Notes under the pieces: model-generated
What the model saw: only the letters and a program-made list of their open reading frames with translations
Databases searched by the model: none
What the model was told of the DNA's origin: nothing
DNA from: Blautia pseudococcoides
Lineage (GTDB): Bacteria; Bacillota; Clostridia; Lachnospirales; Lachnospiraceae
NCBI RefSeq assembly: GCF_001689125.2
Contig: NZ_CP015405.2
Coordinates: forward strand, 3,726,501 to 3,790,500
Direction: 5' to 3'
Length of the DNA: 64,000 nucleotides
Translations under genes and position numbers: made by a program
Shown here: positions 52,737-60,594 of the stretch, piece after piece
How positions within the stretch are numbered: the first letter of the stretch is position 1
Layout of the letters: each line of letters begins with the position of its first letter

Positions 52737-52881
52737 CGCGTTTCCGGTACACCAGTTCTTTTACATTGGCTCTTCCTGCTTTCAGATATTCTCTGGGGGC
52801 AAAGGCGGAAGGCTTCTGTGCCAATATCCGGCGTACACCTGCGGTCATGGCGATATAACAATGAATGGACAGGGCATCCAT
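52726..52881 (-). pseudogene. 3' fossil of a class II fructose/tagatose-bisphosphate aldolase
   Basis: The minus strand reads SHLMDALSIHCYIAMTAGVR, then LAQKPSAFAPREYLKAGRA and NVKELVYRKRALR with stop at 52726. This matches the C-terminal end of class II aldolases (..[30 protein letters not shown]). Nothing of the active site or zinc ligands remains, and the GntR gene starts only ~30 bp upstream of the recognisable part. The fossil suggests an aldolase gene once ended the adjacent catabolic cluster. Confidence 0.75.
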
Positions 52882-52912
52882 CAAATGACTGCGATCGGAA
52901 ATTGAACGAGGG

Positions 52913-53641
52913 CTACTCTTCTGCCCCTGTGAAAGGAATATCAGAAAAGTATGTTTTTCTTACAGCCGAGTTCAGATTGTCTGTCACTTTATTTGCCATC
53001 ATCTCATAGATTTTCTGGTGTGCTTCAAATAATTCCCAGCCTCTTCCCGTCTTGATCATTGTCTCCACGGTTTTCAGTCTCATGGAATGAGTCAGCACCC
53101 GCACCACCTGGTTGATTTTATTCACCAGGGGATTCTTCCCCATATCTGATATGGTATTATGGAATTCATTGTCGGCCCAGAAGGCGTTCTCCACGTTCTC
53201 CGGCCCCTTGTTGATCTCTTTCTCCATGCGGTTCAGCTTCTCTTTCAGTATATACAGATCGTCTTCCTGAATCTTCTGCATGGCGAGCTGCATCACACCA
53301 ACCTCTATCAGTTCACGCAGTTCCATAAGATTTTCATATGAATCCTCTTTATCTAAAATAATACCGTAAATCATAGGGTCGATCATGCTCTCAGAAAATC
53401 CCTCACAGACAAAGGTTCCCTCTGCCCGCCTGATCTCAAGCACTCCCAGGTATACCAGGATCTTAATGGCCTCACGGATGGAGTTTCTTCCCACGCCCAT
53501 GCTTTCGGCAAGCTCTGCCTCCGTGGGTATTTTATCTCCGGGACGAAGTTCCCTGTTAAGCATGGCTTCCGTCAGCGCATTGATCACCTGCTGTACTACT
53601 GATTCACTGTTTACCTTTTTTAAATAACTGATGTTCTGCAT
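52913..53641 (-). CDS. FadR-subfamily GntR transcriptional regulator
   Basis: Regulator of 242 aa. The N-terminal winged helix is PGDKIPTEAELAESMGVGRN followed by SIREAIKILVYLGVLEIR. The C-terminal FCD ligand domain has the Asp/His metal-binding pattern (WADNEFHNTI and EAHQKIYEMM). FCD regulators usually bind small carboxylates or sugar acids and repress the linked catabolic genes. The start is the ATG at 53641 with AAGGGG 8 nt upstream; a GTG three codons earlier is too close to that site. It has its own promoter and lies just behind the SDR-transketolase-TRAP operon, which it probably controls. Confidence 0.9.
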   Translation of the reverse strand: MQNISYLKKVNSESVVQQVINALTEAMLNRELRPGDKIPTEAELAESMGVGRNSIREAIKILVYLGVLEIRRAEGTFVCEGFSESMIDPMIYGIILDKEDSYENLMELRELIEVGVMQLAMQKIQEDDLYILKEKLNRMEKEINKGPENVENAFWADNEFHNTISDMGKNPLVNKINQVVRVLTHSMRLKTVETMIKTGRGWELFEAHQKIYEMMANKVTDNLNSAVRKTYFSDIPFTGAEE

Positions 53642-53678
53642 TTTACTCACCCCTTTATCGGTTTATCCTACAACCTAC

Positions 53679-53707
53679 ATACTACCATAAAAGTCGGCTT
53701 TTGTCTA
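53679..53707 (-). promoter_or_regulatory. Promoter of the GntR regulator gene
   Basis: On the minus strand TAGACA (53702-53707), 17-bp spacer ending TGG, TAGTAT (53679-53684): an extended -10 promoter about 40 bp before the start. Confidence 0.7.
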
Positions 53708-53759
53708 TCATACCCGGATAAAATAAGGGGTGTTTGTATTGTTTAGGCCAGTAACCTGC

Positions 53760-54518
53760 CTAATCCATATGCGAGCCGCCGTTGATGTCGATTTCCTCGC
53801 CTGTTATATAGGAAGCCTCCTTGGATGCCAGGAATACAATGGCATTTGCCACCTCCTGCGTCTCGCCCGGACGTCCCATGGGGATTCCGTCGATGATTTT
53901 ATCCGCGTCCTCCCTGGGAAGAGATTTCCAGATTTCTGTGTTAATAAGCCCCGGACAGACACTGTTCACTGTAACGCCTTCCGCGGAGATCTCTCTCGAA
54001 AGATTCTTGGAAAATGCCAGTACCGCCGCTTTGGAAGCGGAATAATGTGCGCCGCCGAATACACCGCCGCCTCTTTTTCCGGATACGGAGGACAGATTTA
54101 CGATCCTTCCGTATTTCTGGTCACGCATGATCTTCATGCATTTCTGTGTGCAGAGGAACAGGCCGAACATGTTGACTTCAAAAATCTTTCTCATATCTGC
54201 CAGTGTCATATCCTCAACGGTCACCTTCTGGGAAATGCCCGCATTGTTCACCAGCACGTCAATTCTGCCGTAAGCACCCATAATGTCATCCACCATTTTC
54301 TGCACAGATGCCTCATCCGTTACATTGACTGTCACGCCCATGGCCTCTTGGCCCTCAGCCCTGATCTCGTTTACAGTGTCCTGTACGCCCGCTTCATTCA
54401 TGTCGGCGATCACTACTGCTGCTTTTTGTTTTGCAAATGTTTTTGCAATGGTCTTGCCAATTCCTTTCGGTGAGCCGCTTCCTGTTACAATTACTACCTG
54501 TCCGTCAAAATCAAACAT
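53760..54518 (-). CDS. Short-chain dehydrogenase/reductase
   Basis: NAD(P)-dependent oxidoreductase of the classical SDR family, 252 aa. The cofactor loop TGSGSPKGIGK is two residues longer than the usual TGxxxGIG. VNNAGIS, LSSVSG and the catalytic AHYSASKAAV (Tyr and Lys) follow. The Asp after beta-2 (VIADMNE) suggests preference for NAD. The start at 54518 (MFDFDGQ) is chosen because AGGAGG is 9 nt upstream. It is 17 bp after the transketolase C-terminal gene and is the last gene of the TRAP operon. The substrate is probably a sugar alcohol, ketose or sugar acid (inference from context). Confidence 0.9.
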   Translation of the reverse strand: MFDFDGQVVIVTGSGSPKGIGKTIAKTFAKQKAAVVIADMNEAGVQDTVNEIRAEGQEAMGVTVNVTDEASVQKMVDDIMGAYGRIDVLVNNAGISQKVTVEDMTLADMRKIFEVNMFGLFLCTQKCMKIMRDQKYGRIVNLSSVSGKRGGGVFGGAHYSASKAAVLAFSKNLSREISAEGVTVNSVCPGLINTEIWKSLPREDADKIIDGIPMGRPGETQEVANAIVFLASKEASYITGEEIDINGGSHMD

Positions 54519-54535
54519 TTTCATTATCCTCCTGA

Positions 54536-55471
54536 TCATTTTACTAATGCTTTTGCTGTATCCACTATATTTTCCACTGTGATCCCGTTCATTTCCAGTA
54601 GTCTCTCATAAGGGGCGGACTGGCCGAACTGGTCCTGGATACCGATACGTTTTACAACACATTTCCCTGTATCTGCGGCCACCTCACTGACTGCGCTGCC
54701 CAGGCCGTTCATAATATTGTGGTCTTCCACAGTGATGATCCTGCCTGTTTCATTCACACACTCCATAACCGCGTCAGCATCCAGCGGCTTGATGGTGTGC
54801 ATATCCAAAAGTTTCACGGATACACCCTGGGCTTCCAATAGCTCTGCCGCTTTCATGGCAATGGATACGGTATCCCCGTTGGCAATGATAGAGACATCTT
54901 TTCCGTCTTTTAACTTGTTGGCTTTGCCGATCTCAAATTCCGCGTCTTCCGGATAAATGACCGGAATGGCATCCCTGGTAAAGCGCAGATAGACAGGCCC
55001 TTCATAATCTGCGGCTGCTTTTACCAGCTTCTTGGCTGAATTGTAATCCGCAGGCATGAGAACCGTCATGTTAGGGATAGTACGCAGAACACCCATGTCC
55101 TCTATACTCTGATGGCTGGCGCCGTCATTTGCCGGTGTAACACCCCCGTGGGAGCAGGCGATTTTTACATTTAGTTTAGGATAACAGATCTCCTGTCGGA
55201 TCATCTCACACATTCTCAGGGAACCGAACACAGCGTAGGTCACTACAAAGGGAACCTTTCCGCAGGTGGCAAGGCCTGCAGCAACGCCGGCCGCGTTCTG
55301 TTCTGCGATCCCCACATTCAAATACTGTTTGGGAAGCTGTTTGCGGAACTCCCCTGTCTTGCAGGATTTACCTATATCAACATCCACTACATAAATATCG
55401 TTGTCCAGCTTACCCAGCTTTACGATCTCCTCACCAAAACCATCTCTGGTCGCTTTATTTATTTCACTCAT
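54536..55471 (-). CDS. Transketolase, C-terminal subunit
   Basis: Pyrimidine-binding plus C-terminal domains of a split transketolase, 311 aa. Family marks are LNVGIAEQNAAGVAAGLA with the catalytic Glu, HGGVTPANDGASHQSIEDM and VYLRFTRDAIPVIYP. It works as a heteromer with the N-terminal subunit encoded 19 bp upstream, transferring two-carbon ketol units with thiamine diphosphate. The start at 55471 (MSEINKATRDGF) follows GGAGG; the longer frame from 55582 overlaps the N-subunit gene and is unlikely. Located in a TRAP-SDR operon, so it probably serves a peripheral catabolic route rather than the central pentose pathway. Confidence 0.92.
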   Translation of the reverse strand: MSEINKATRDGFGEEIVKLGKLDNDIYVVDVDIGKSCKTGEFRKQLPKQYLNVGIAEQNAAGVAAGLATCGKVPFVVTYAVFGSLRMCEMIRQEICYPKLNVKIACSHGGVTPANDGASHQSIEDMGVLRTIPNMTVLMPADYNSAKKLVKAAADYEGPVYLRFTRDAIPVIYPEDAEFEIGKANKLKDGKDVSIIANGDTVSIAMKAAELLEAQGVSVKLLDMHTIKPLDADAVMECVNETGRIITVEDHNIMNGLGSAVSEVAADTGKCVVKRIGIQDQFGQSAPYERLLEMNGITVENIVDTAKALVK

Positions 55472-55490
55472 ATTCTTATCCTCCATCCGC

Positions 55491-56348
55491 TTATGCTGAT
55501 TTTCTGACTTCCAGTTTTTTAAGCTGTGCATCCAGTTCGTCCATTGCCTGTTGGTACTGCTGGTCATTTGGCGCAACTCCATGCCATCCGCACTGGTTCT
55601 CCATAAAGGAAACGCCTTTTCCCTTCACTGTGTTGGCAAAGATACATTTGGGTTTCCCGTTCTTTCTCATGCGGATTCTGTCTAAGGTGTCCACGATCTG
55701 TTTCATATCATGTCCGTCAATCTCATAAGGATCAAACCCAAAGGCCCTGAATTTCTCACCCAGATTGATATTAGGCATAACTTCATCGGTGGTGCCGTCA
55801 AGCTGCAGGTTATTGTTGTCCACAAATACCACCAGGTTATCCAGCTCATATTTATGTGCGGTCTGCGCTGCCTCCCAGATTTCGCCTTCCTGACATTCGC
55901 CGTCGCCCACCACTACAAATACACGGTAATCTTTGCCATCTCTCTTAGCCGCAATGCCCATCCCTACGCCGCAGGCCAGTCCCTGTCCCAGGGAACCGGT
56001 GGAGATATCAATGCCGGGGCATTTTTTCATATCAGGATGTCCCTGCAGGATAGAACCTTCCTGGCGGAGGGTACCCAGTACCGGTTCATCAAAGAATCCC
56101 AGGGTCGCCAGTGCCGCGTACTGTACCGGACACACATGGCCTTTTGAAAGGACAAAACGGTCTCTATCCTCCCATTTAGGGTTTTTGGGGTCCAGATTCA
56201 TTTCCCTGAAATACAGGGCTGTCACAAAGTCGGCTGCGGACAGTGACCCGCCGGGATGACCGGATTTCGCTTTGTGAATCATGGTGATCACCTTTTTTCT
56301 TAATTCGATACTCTCTCTTTCCAGTTCTTCAACGCTTACATTTTTCAT
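55491..56348 (-). CDS. Transketolase, N-terminal subunit
   Basis: Thiamine diphosphate-binding subunit of the split transketolase, 285 aa. SGHPGGSLSAAD, HPDMKKCPGIDISTGSLGQG and the ThDP/Mg motif GDGECQEGEIWEAA ending VVFVDNNNLQLDG are all intact. AAAGGAG precedes the ATG. It lies 15 bp behind dctM, so its expression follows the transporter. The pair could also belong to a sulfo-sugar or other unusual ketose pathway, since split transketolases are used that way in some Firmicutes; no isomerase or sulfo-gene is present here to support that. Confidence 0.93.
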   Translation of the reverse strand: MKNVSVEELERESIELRKKVITMIHKAKSGHPGGSLSAADFVTALYFREMNLDPKNPKWEDRDRFVLSKGHVCPVQYAALATLGFFDEPVLGTLRQEGSILQGHPDMKKCPGIDISTGSLGQGLACGVGMGIAAKRDGKDYRVFVVVGDGECQEGEIWEAAQTAHKYELDNLVVFVDNNNLQLDGTTDEVMPNINLGEKFRAFGFDPYEIDGHDMKQIVDTLDRIRMRKNGKPKCIFANTVKGKGVSFMENQCGWHGVAPNDQQYQQAMDELDAQLKKLEVRKSA

Positions 56349-56363
56349 ATTCCCCGCTCCTTT

Positions 56364-57647
56364 TTATAAGAATAACAATGAGATTTTAGGTATATAGGTT
56401 ACGAACAGCAATACGATCAGTGCTGCTATGATCAATGAGATCACTGCTTTTGATATCTGCTTTAAGTTTACATTGCCCACACCGCATGCCACATAGAGGT
56501 TCACCCCTACCGGAGGAGTGAAAAGCCCGATCGCCAGGTTGACGATCATCACCACGCCCAGGTGAATCAGATCCACACCCAACGCCTGTGCCACCGGCAC
56601 GAACAGCGGGGTAAAGATAAATAAAGCGGAAGTGGAATCCAGGAAGCAGCCTGCGATCAGCAGAATAATATTTACTATAATAAAGAAAACGATCACATTT
56701 CCGCCTGTTGCACTTTGAAGCGCGGAACTGATGGCTACATCCAGTCTTGCCCTGGTAAGTACATATGCGAACAGGCTGGCTGCCGCTGTAATAAACATAA
56801 CCGTGGCTGTGGTGGATGTAGTATCAAGAAGTATGGCATAAAACTCTTTCAGCCTTATCTTCTTGTAAACAAAAACTCCTACAAACAGTCCGTACACAAC
56901 CGATACTGCCGCTGCCTCTGTTGGGGTGAAAATACCACCATAGATACCGCCCAGAATAATAACCGGCATCATAAGCCCCCAGAACGCATCTTTAAACGCC
57001 AGCCAGCGCTCTTTTTTGCCGGCTTTCGGCAGTGTCTTCAAATCGGATTTTCTTCCTACCACAAGAGCCACCACCATCAGTGCCGCTCCCATCAGAAGAC
57101 CCGGAATAAGTCCTGCAATAAACAGTTCACCGATGGATGTATCGGCGATGGAGCCATATACCACAAAGGTTATGGAAGGAGGAATGATGACCCCTATGGC
57201 TCCGGCCGCTGCCATTAACGCTGCCGAAAACGCAGGTTTATAGCCTGATTTGATCATGGCCGGCACAACGATAACTCCAAGTGCCGCCACAGTTGCCGGT
57301 CCTGAACCCGAAATAGCCGCGAAGAAACAGGAAACAATGACACATACAATGGCAAGCCCGCCTCTGATATGGCCTACACAGGCCTCAGCCAGTTTGATAA
57401 GTTTCTCTGATATTCCCGCTTTCTCCATAATATTTCCTGCTAAGATGAAGAAAGGAATTGCCAGTAATACGAATTTGCTGGTTGACGCCGATACGATCAT
57501 GGGAAGACTGCTCATTACTGTATCCAGCGGTCTTCCTGCTCCCTGGGCGATCATGGCAACCACACTGGAAGTGCCAAGACACACCGCTATGGGCGCTCCC
57601 ATGAGAAGCAGTACGGCGAAGCTTATAAAAAGGATTGCTGCTACCAC
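56364..57647 (-). CDS. dctM: TRAP transporter large permease DctM
   Basis: Large membrane subunit of a tripartite ATP-independent periplasmic-type transporter, about 427 aa and 12 helices. Typical segments are AIPFFILAGNIMEKAGIS, GSGPATVAALGVIVVPAM and a C-terminal GLFTPPVGVNLYVACG. The start is the GTG at 57647, which overlaps the dctQ stop (TAG-TG) and follows AAAGGAGG by about 10 nt; the longest frame would run far back into dctQ and add unrelated sequence. Import is driven by a sodium or proton gradient. Confidence 0.92.
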   Translation of the reverse strand: MVAAILFISFAVLLLMGAPIAVCLGTSSVVAMIAQGAGRPLDTVMSSLPMIVSASTSKFVLLAIPFFILAGNIMEKAGISEKLIKLAEACVGHIRGGLAIVCVIVSCFFAAISGSGPATVAALGVIVVPAMIKSGYKPAFSAALMAAAGAIGVIIPPSITFVVYGSIADTSIGELFIAGLIPGLLMGAALMVVALVVGRKSDLKTLPKAGKKERWLAFKDAFWGLMMPVIILGGIYGGIFTPTEAAAVSVVYGLFVGVFVYKKIRLKEFYAILLDTTSTTATVMFITAAASLFAYVLTRARLDVAISSALQSATGGNVIVFFIIVNIILLIAGCFLDSTSALFIFTPLFVPVAQALGVDLIHLGVVMIVNLAIGLFTPPVGVNLYVACGVGNVNLKQISKAVISLIIAALIVLLFVTYIPKISLLFL

Positions 57648-58126
57648 TATTTGCTTACCTCCTTTTCGGGATTTCTCTTGATCTCTTCTATTAAAACCTG
57701 TAAAAAACGAATGACTGCAAAGAATGCACCGATTGGCACAAAGGAACCGAAGATCCATTCAGGCCACTGCATACCTGCCGTAACCTGCCCCAGAATCCTC
57801 TGATTCCTCACCATGAGGATTCCGTAGTAGAAAATAGCTCCCGTAAACAAAACTGCCACAAAATAACCTATGATCTTTAACACTTTTTCCACCTTGGGTC
57901 CCACCGCATCGGTCACAATACTCAGCCCCAGATGGGCTCTCCGCTTTGCCGCTATTGCTGTGCCCAGCATACTCAGCAGTACAAAGAGGTAGGTTGTGAT
58001 CTCCTCTGAAAAAGAAAAGGATGCGCTGAACAGGTATCTGGCAACCACGTTGGCAAATGTGAGGATCGTCATAACGATCAGACAGGCAGCTGCCAGTATT
58101 TCCTCTATCTTGTCAAATATCCGCAT
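57647..58126 (-). CDS. dctQ: TRAP transporter small permease DctQ
   Basis: Small membrane subunit, 159 aa, with four helices and the family motifs NVVARYLFSASFSFSEEI and AIAAKRRAHLGLSIV. GGAGGAAATGAA lies ahead of the ATG. The stop overlaps the dctM start by one base, indicating tight coupling. It lies 16 bp after dctP. Confidence 0.92.
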   Translation of the reverse strand: MRIFDKIEEILAAACLIVMTILTFANVVARYLFSASFSFSEEITTYLFVLLSMLGTAIAAKRRAHLGLSIVTDAVGPKVEKVLKIIGYFVAVLFTGAIFYYGILMVRNQRILGQVTAGMQWPEWIFGSFVPIGAFFAVIRFLQVLIEEIKRNPEKEVSK

Positions 58127-58142
58127 TTCATTTCCTCCCTCT

Positions 58143-59180
58143 CTATTCGCTTTCTATCCGGAAAGCCTTACAGGCCTTCTCGCCGTATTTGTCAATAAAT
58201 TCTTGTTTTACACCGCTGATCTCATCCTTAAAGGCATCCATTTCTTCTGCGTTTAATTCTGTTACCGTCATGCCCTCGGATTTGAACTCTTCCACAATGG
58301 CTGCCTCTTCTTCCTCCACCGTATCTCTTCCCCACTCACATGCTTCTCTTGCCTTTTCCTGAAGTAGTTCCCTTGTCTTCTGCTCCAGAGATTCCCAGAT
58401 CTCCGTGTTTGCTACAAATAAATCGTTTTCATATGTATAATTCCACAATGTGAGATAGTCCTGAATCTCATCCATCTTGGCAGATTCCGTGATACAGATG
58501 CCGTTTTCCTGTCCGTCGATGGTTCCCTGCTGGATGGCTGTGAAGACCTCGCTCCAGCTCATTGCCACCGGGTCAGCGCCTAAAGTTTTGAAGAACTTCA
58601 TATAGACTTCACTGCCCGGCACACGGATTTTCAGTCTCTTTACATCTTCCGGTGTACGCACCTCACGTTTGCTGTTTGTGATCTGGCGGAAACCATTGTG
58701 GAAAGAACCCAGATAGGTGATTCCTTTTGCCTCCAGACGCTCTGCGTAATACTCGCCGCCGGTACTGTCAATGATCTCTCTTGCATGTTTGTAATCATCA
58801 AATACCCATGGAATGGTTGCCACAGATAACTGCTCGTCTATCACTGCCATAACACATGTAGCGTAGGCTGCCAGGTCCACTCCCCCGCCTGCTATCATCT
58901 CAATTCCCTTTGTAGAGTTTCCTCCGGCGAGCTGGTCATTGGGATACACAGCAATGGTCACATTTCCATCGGATGCTTCCTCCACCAGCTCCGCAAATTT
59001 GTCTGCTACTCTGGAGTCAATCTGAATGTCCGTTCCATTCACTGCCATGACCAGTTCGATCTTATGATAACCATTCCCGGTTTCCCCTGAAGCCTCCACA
59101 TTCTCAGCGCCGCCGCACCCCGTAAGCAGCCCTGTCATAACGGCCCCGGCCAACAGCAGGCTTAACACCCTAGCTTTCAT
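58143..59180 (-). CDS. dctP: TRAP transporter substrate-binding lipoprotein DctP
   Basis: Extracytoplasmic solute receptor, 345 aa. The lipobox LLTGC anchors it to the outer membrane face of this Gram-positive cell. The DctP core contains GGVDLAAYATC, LKIRVPGSEVYMKFFKTLGA (with the Arg that normally binds a carboxylate) and TIDGQENG. That Arg suggests an acidic substrate such as a sugar acid or keto acid. The start at 59180 (MKARVLSLLL) follows AAAGGAGG; the longer frame adds ten residues before the signal peptide. First gene of the operon dctP-dctQ-dctM-transketolase-SDR. Confidence 0.92.
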   Translation of the reverse strand: MKARVLSLLLAGAVMTGLLTGCGGAENVEASGETGNGYHKIELVMAVNGTDIQIDSRVADKFAELVEEASDGNVTIAVYPNDQLAGGNSTKGIEMIAGGGVDLAAYATCVMAVIDEQLSVATIPWVFDDYKHAREIIDSTGGEYYAERLEAKGITYLGSFHNGFRQITNSKREVRTPEDVKRLKIRVPGSEVYMKFFKTLGADPVAMSWSEVFTAIQQGTIDGQENGICITESAKMDEIQDYLTLWNYTYENDLFVANTEIWESLEQKTRELLQEKAREACEWGRDTVEEEEAAIVEEFKSEGMTVTELNAEEMDAFKDEISGVKQEFIDKYGEKACKAFRIESE

Positions 59181-59208
59181 AAATACCTCCTTTAAGTTCT
59201 CCCGCTTC

Positions 59209-59274
59209 AATACATCCTACGTTGGTTGTTTTTCTTTCTGAATACATCCTAACATCCTATGTTTGGAAAGTCAA
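59209..59274 (-). promoter_or_regulatory. Promoter and phased repeats of the TRAP operon
   Basis: On the minus strand TTGACT (59269-59274), 17-bp spacer ending TGT, TAGGAT (59246-59251). The 11-mer AATACATCCTA (plus-strand reading) occurs at 59209-59219 and 59241-59251, exactly 32 bp apart (about three helical turns), flanking the expected start site; a shorter copy ACATCCTA is at 59252-59259. One copy covers the -10, which suits a repressor such as the linked FadR-type regulator. Confidence 0.65.
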
Positions 59275-59333
59275 TAGTTTTCGTTAGATTCCATTATATG
59301 TACAATTTCTGATTCTGTTTCCTGTACATTATG

Positions 59334-59370
59334 CACAAAAGGAGGGCTGAGTAAACCCAACTCTCCTTTG
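59334..59370 (-). terminator. Probable terminator after the anti-sigma gene
   Basis: ACAAAAGGAG (59334-59343) pairs with CTCCTTTGT (59362-59370) with one bulge, about 20 bp beyond the minus-strand stop. Confidence 0.5.
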
Positions 59371-59391
59371 TCCCATCTAAATTTTCGTTTT

Positions 59392-60021
59392 TCAATCCTG
59401 AGGTAAAGACGTTGTGTCTTTTTCACTGATCAGCTTTCCGTTTCTGATCGTAAGGGTCTTATCGGAAAATTCCAGAACCCATTCACAGATATAATCTCCA
59501 CCCTCTATCTCGTTTTTCCAGCCCATGCTGCCTTTTACAAACCAGCCTTTTCTAAAGCGCTGCGCCTTCAGGCGGGTACGCGTACCGATAATATTTCCGC
59601 TGCTGTCCTGTATTTTTTCGGTGAAGCTGCTGAATTCAAACGCTCCTCCTCTTGGTTCCATCTCCAGATAAGCCGTGTCTTCCTTCCGGCCATAGGACAG
59701 TTTTACATCCTCAGCCAGGACTTTGCTGCTCCCCACGCTGTATCCTATGAAAGTCCACAGCCCGCCTGCCGCCAGAATCAAAATAACGATAACTGCAGCA
59801 AGCAGTGCCCGCTTTCTCTTTTTCCTCATTCCCGCAAGTAAAGCCGCGTCTTTCACATCTGCTTTTGGCAGGATTTCCGGGCCTTCCCCTGTCATTTCCT
59901 GATAATACTGTCTGCAATTCTCACATGTCTTTAAATGTTTATCGATTTCCCTGTTGCTCTCCCCACTGGTCAGCCTGTCTGCATAGGAAGGCAGAAGGTC
60001 CCGCACCACATCACATTTCAT
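59392..60021 (-). CDS. Anti-sigma factor with zinc-finger domain
   Basis: Membrane anti-sigma factor of 209 aa. The N-terminal zf-HC2 motif is HLKTCENCRQYY, with an upstream CDVVRDLLPSYADRL helix. A basic stretch, one transmembrane helix (LLAAVIVILILAAGGLWTFI, near 75-95) and a beta-rich extracellular domain follow. It is expected to hold the ECF sigma factor inactive at the membrane until a signal arrives. Its start overlaps the sigma gene by 11 bp. Confidence 0.88.
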   Translation of the reverse strand: MKCDVVRDLLPSYADRLTSGESNREIDKHLKTCENCRQYYQEMTGEGPEILPKADVKDAALLAGMRKKRKRALLAAVIVILILAAGGLWTFIGYSVGSSKVLAEDVKLSYGRKEDTAYLEMEPRGGAFEFSSFTEKIQDSSGNIIGTRTRLKAQRFRKGWFVKGSMGWKNEIEGGDYICEWVLEFSDKTLTIRNGKLISEKDTTSLPQD

Positions 60022-60499
60022 GCCTGTTCTCCTCTCTGATTTTCTGCTTGCCGCGGTAAAATGTCACCCGTGCCCAGTTCTCATCTCTGCCCAGTATCTC
60101 CCCGATCTCCCGGAAACTGAAATCACCGCTGATCCTGAGATACATAACCTCGCGGACAGGTTCCGGAAGCTGATGCAGCCTCTTATACAGGTACATTCTT
60201 TCATCCCTGGCTATCACTTCCTCATCGGGCTGCAGGGCTTTTGACGGGATTTCCTCTCCCGGTTCCTCCCCCTCTACCCTCTGCACCTGCTTTTGCTCTC
60301 TGATCCAGAGATTCTTTGCGATCTGGCAGAGCCAGACATAAAGCCTGCAGTCGCCCCGAAAGCTGTCAATGGATTTCAAAGCCCTGAAAAATGTCTCCTG
60401 TGTCAGTTCTTCCGCTGTGTGAGGATTACGGCAGAGGCTGAACAGGTACTTGTATACCTGGACAGCATATTTTGTGTAGATCCACTCCATATCCTGCAT
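60011..60499 (-). CDS. ECF-type RNA polymerase sigma factor
   Basis: Sigma-70 family extracytoplasmic-function factor of 162 aa. Region 2 is AEELTQETFFRALKSIDSF and YVWLCQIAKNLW; region 4 is PVREVMYLRISGDFSFREIG with the HTH ending ENWARVTFYRGKQK. AAGGAGG precedes the ATG. It is coupled to the anti-sigma gene and follows the ABC transporter genes by 95 bp on the same strand, so the four genes probably act together in envelope or antimicrobial stress (inference). Confidence 0.92.
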   Translation of the reverse strand: MQDMEWIYTKYAVQVYKYLFSLCRNPHTAEELTQETFFRALKSIDSFRGDCRLYVWLCQIAKNLWIREQKQVQRVEGEEPGEEIPSKALQPDEEVIARDERMYLYKRLHQLPEPVREVMYLRISGDFSFREIGEILGRDENWARVTFYRGKQKIREENRHEM

Positions 60500-60519
60500 C
60501 TTTCGTCCTCCTTACCCAT

Positions 60520-60547
60520 AAGAGCTTCCCGCATTGATTTCGTTACA
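60520..60547 (-). promoter_or_regulatory. Possible ECF-type promoter of the sigma gene
   Basis: On the minus strand TGTAAC (60542-60547) resembles the -35 of ECF-controlled promoters and lies in the 95-bp gap before the sigma gene; the matching -10 is not clear. Confidence 0.25.
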
Positions 60548-60594
60548 GAAATATATAAATTTTTCACATGATGTGCAGGCAGGTACGCGGAATT

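Noticed and set aside
55491..59180. Sulfoquinovose sulfo-transketolase pathway
   Set aside because: The split transketolase fits, but no sulfoquinovosidase, isomerase, sulfolactaldehyde reductase or sulfonate exporter is present.
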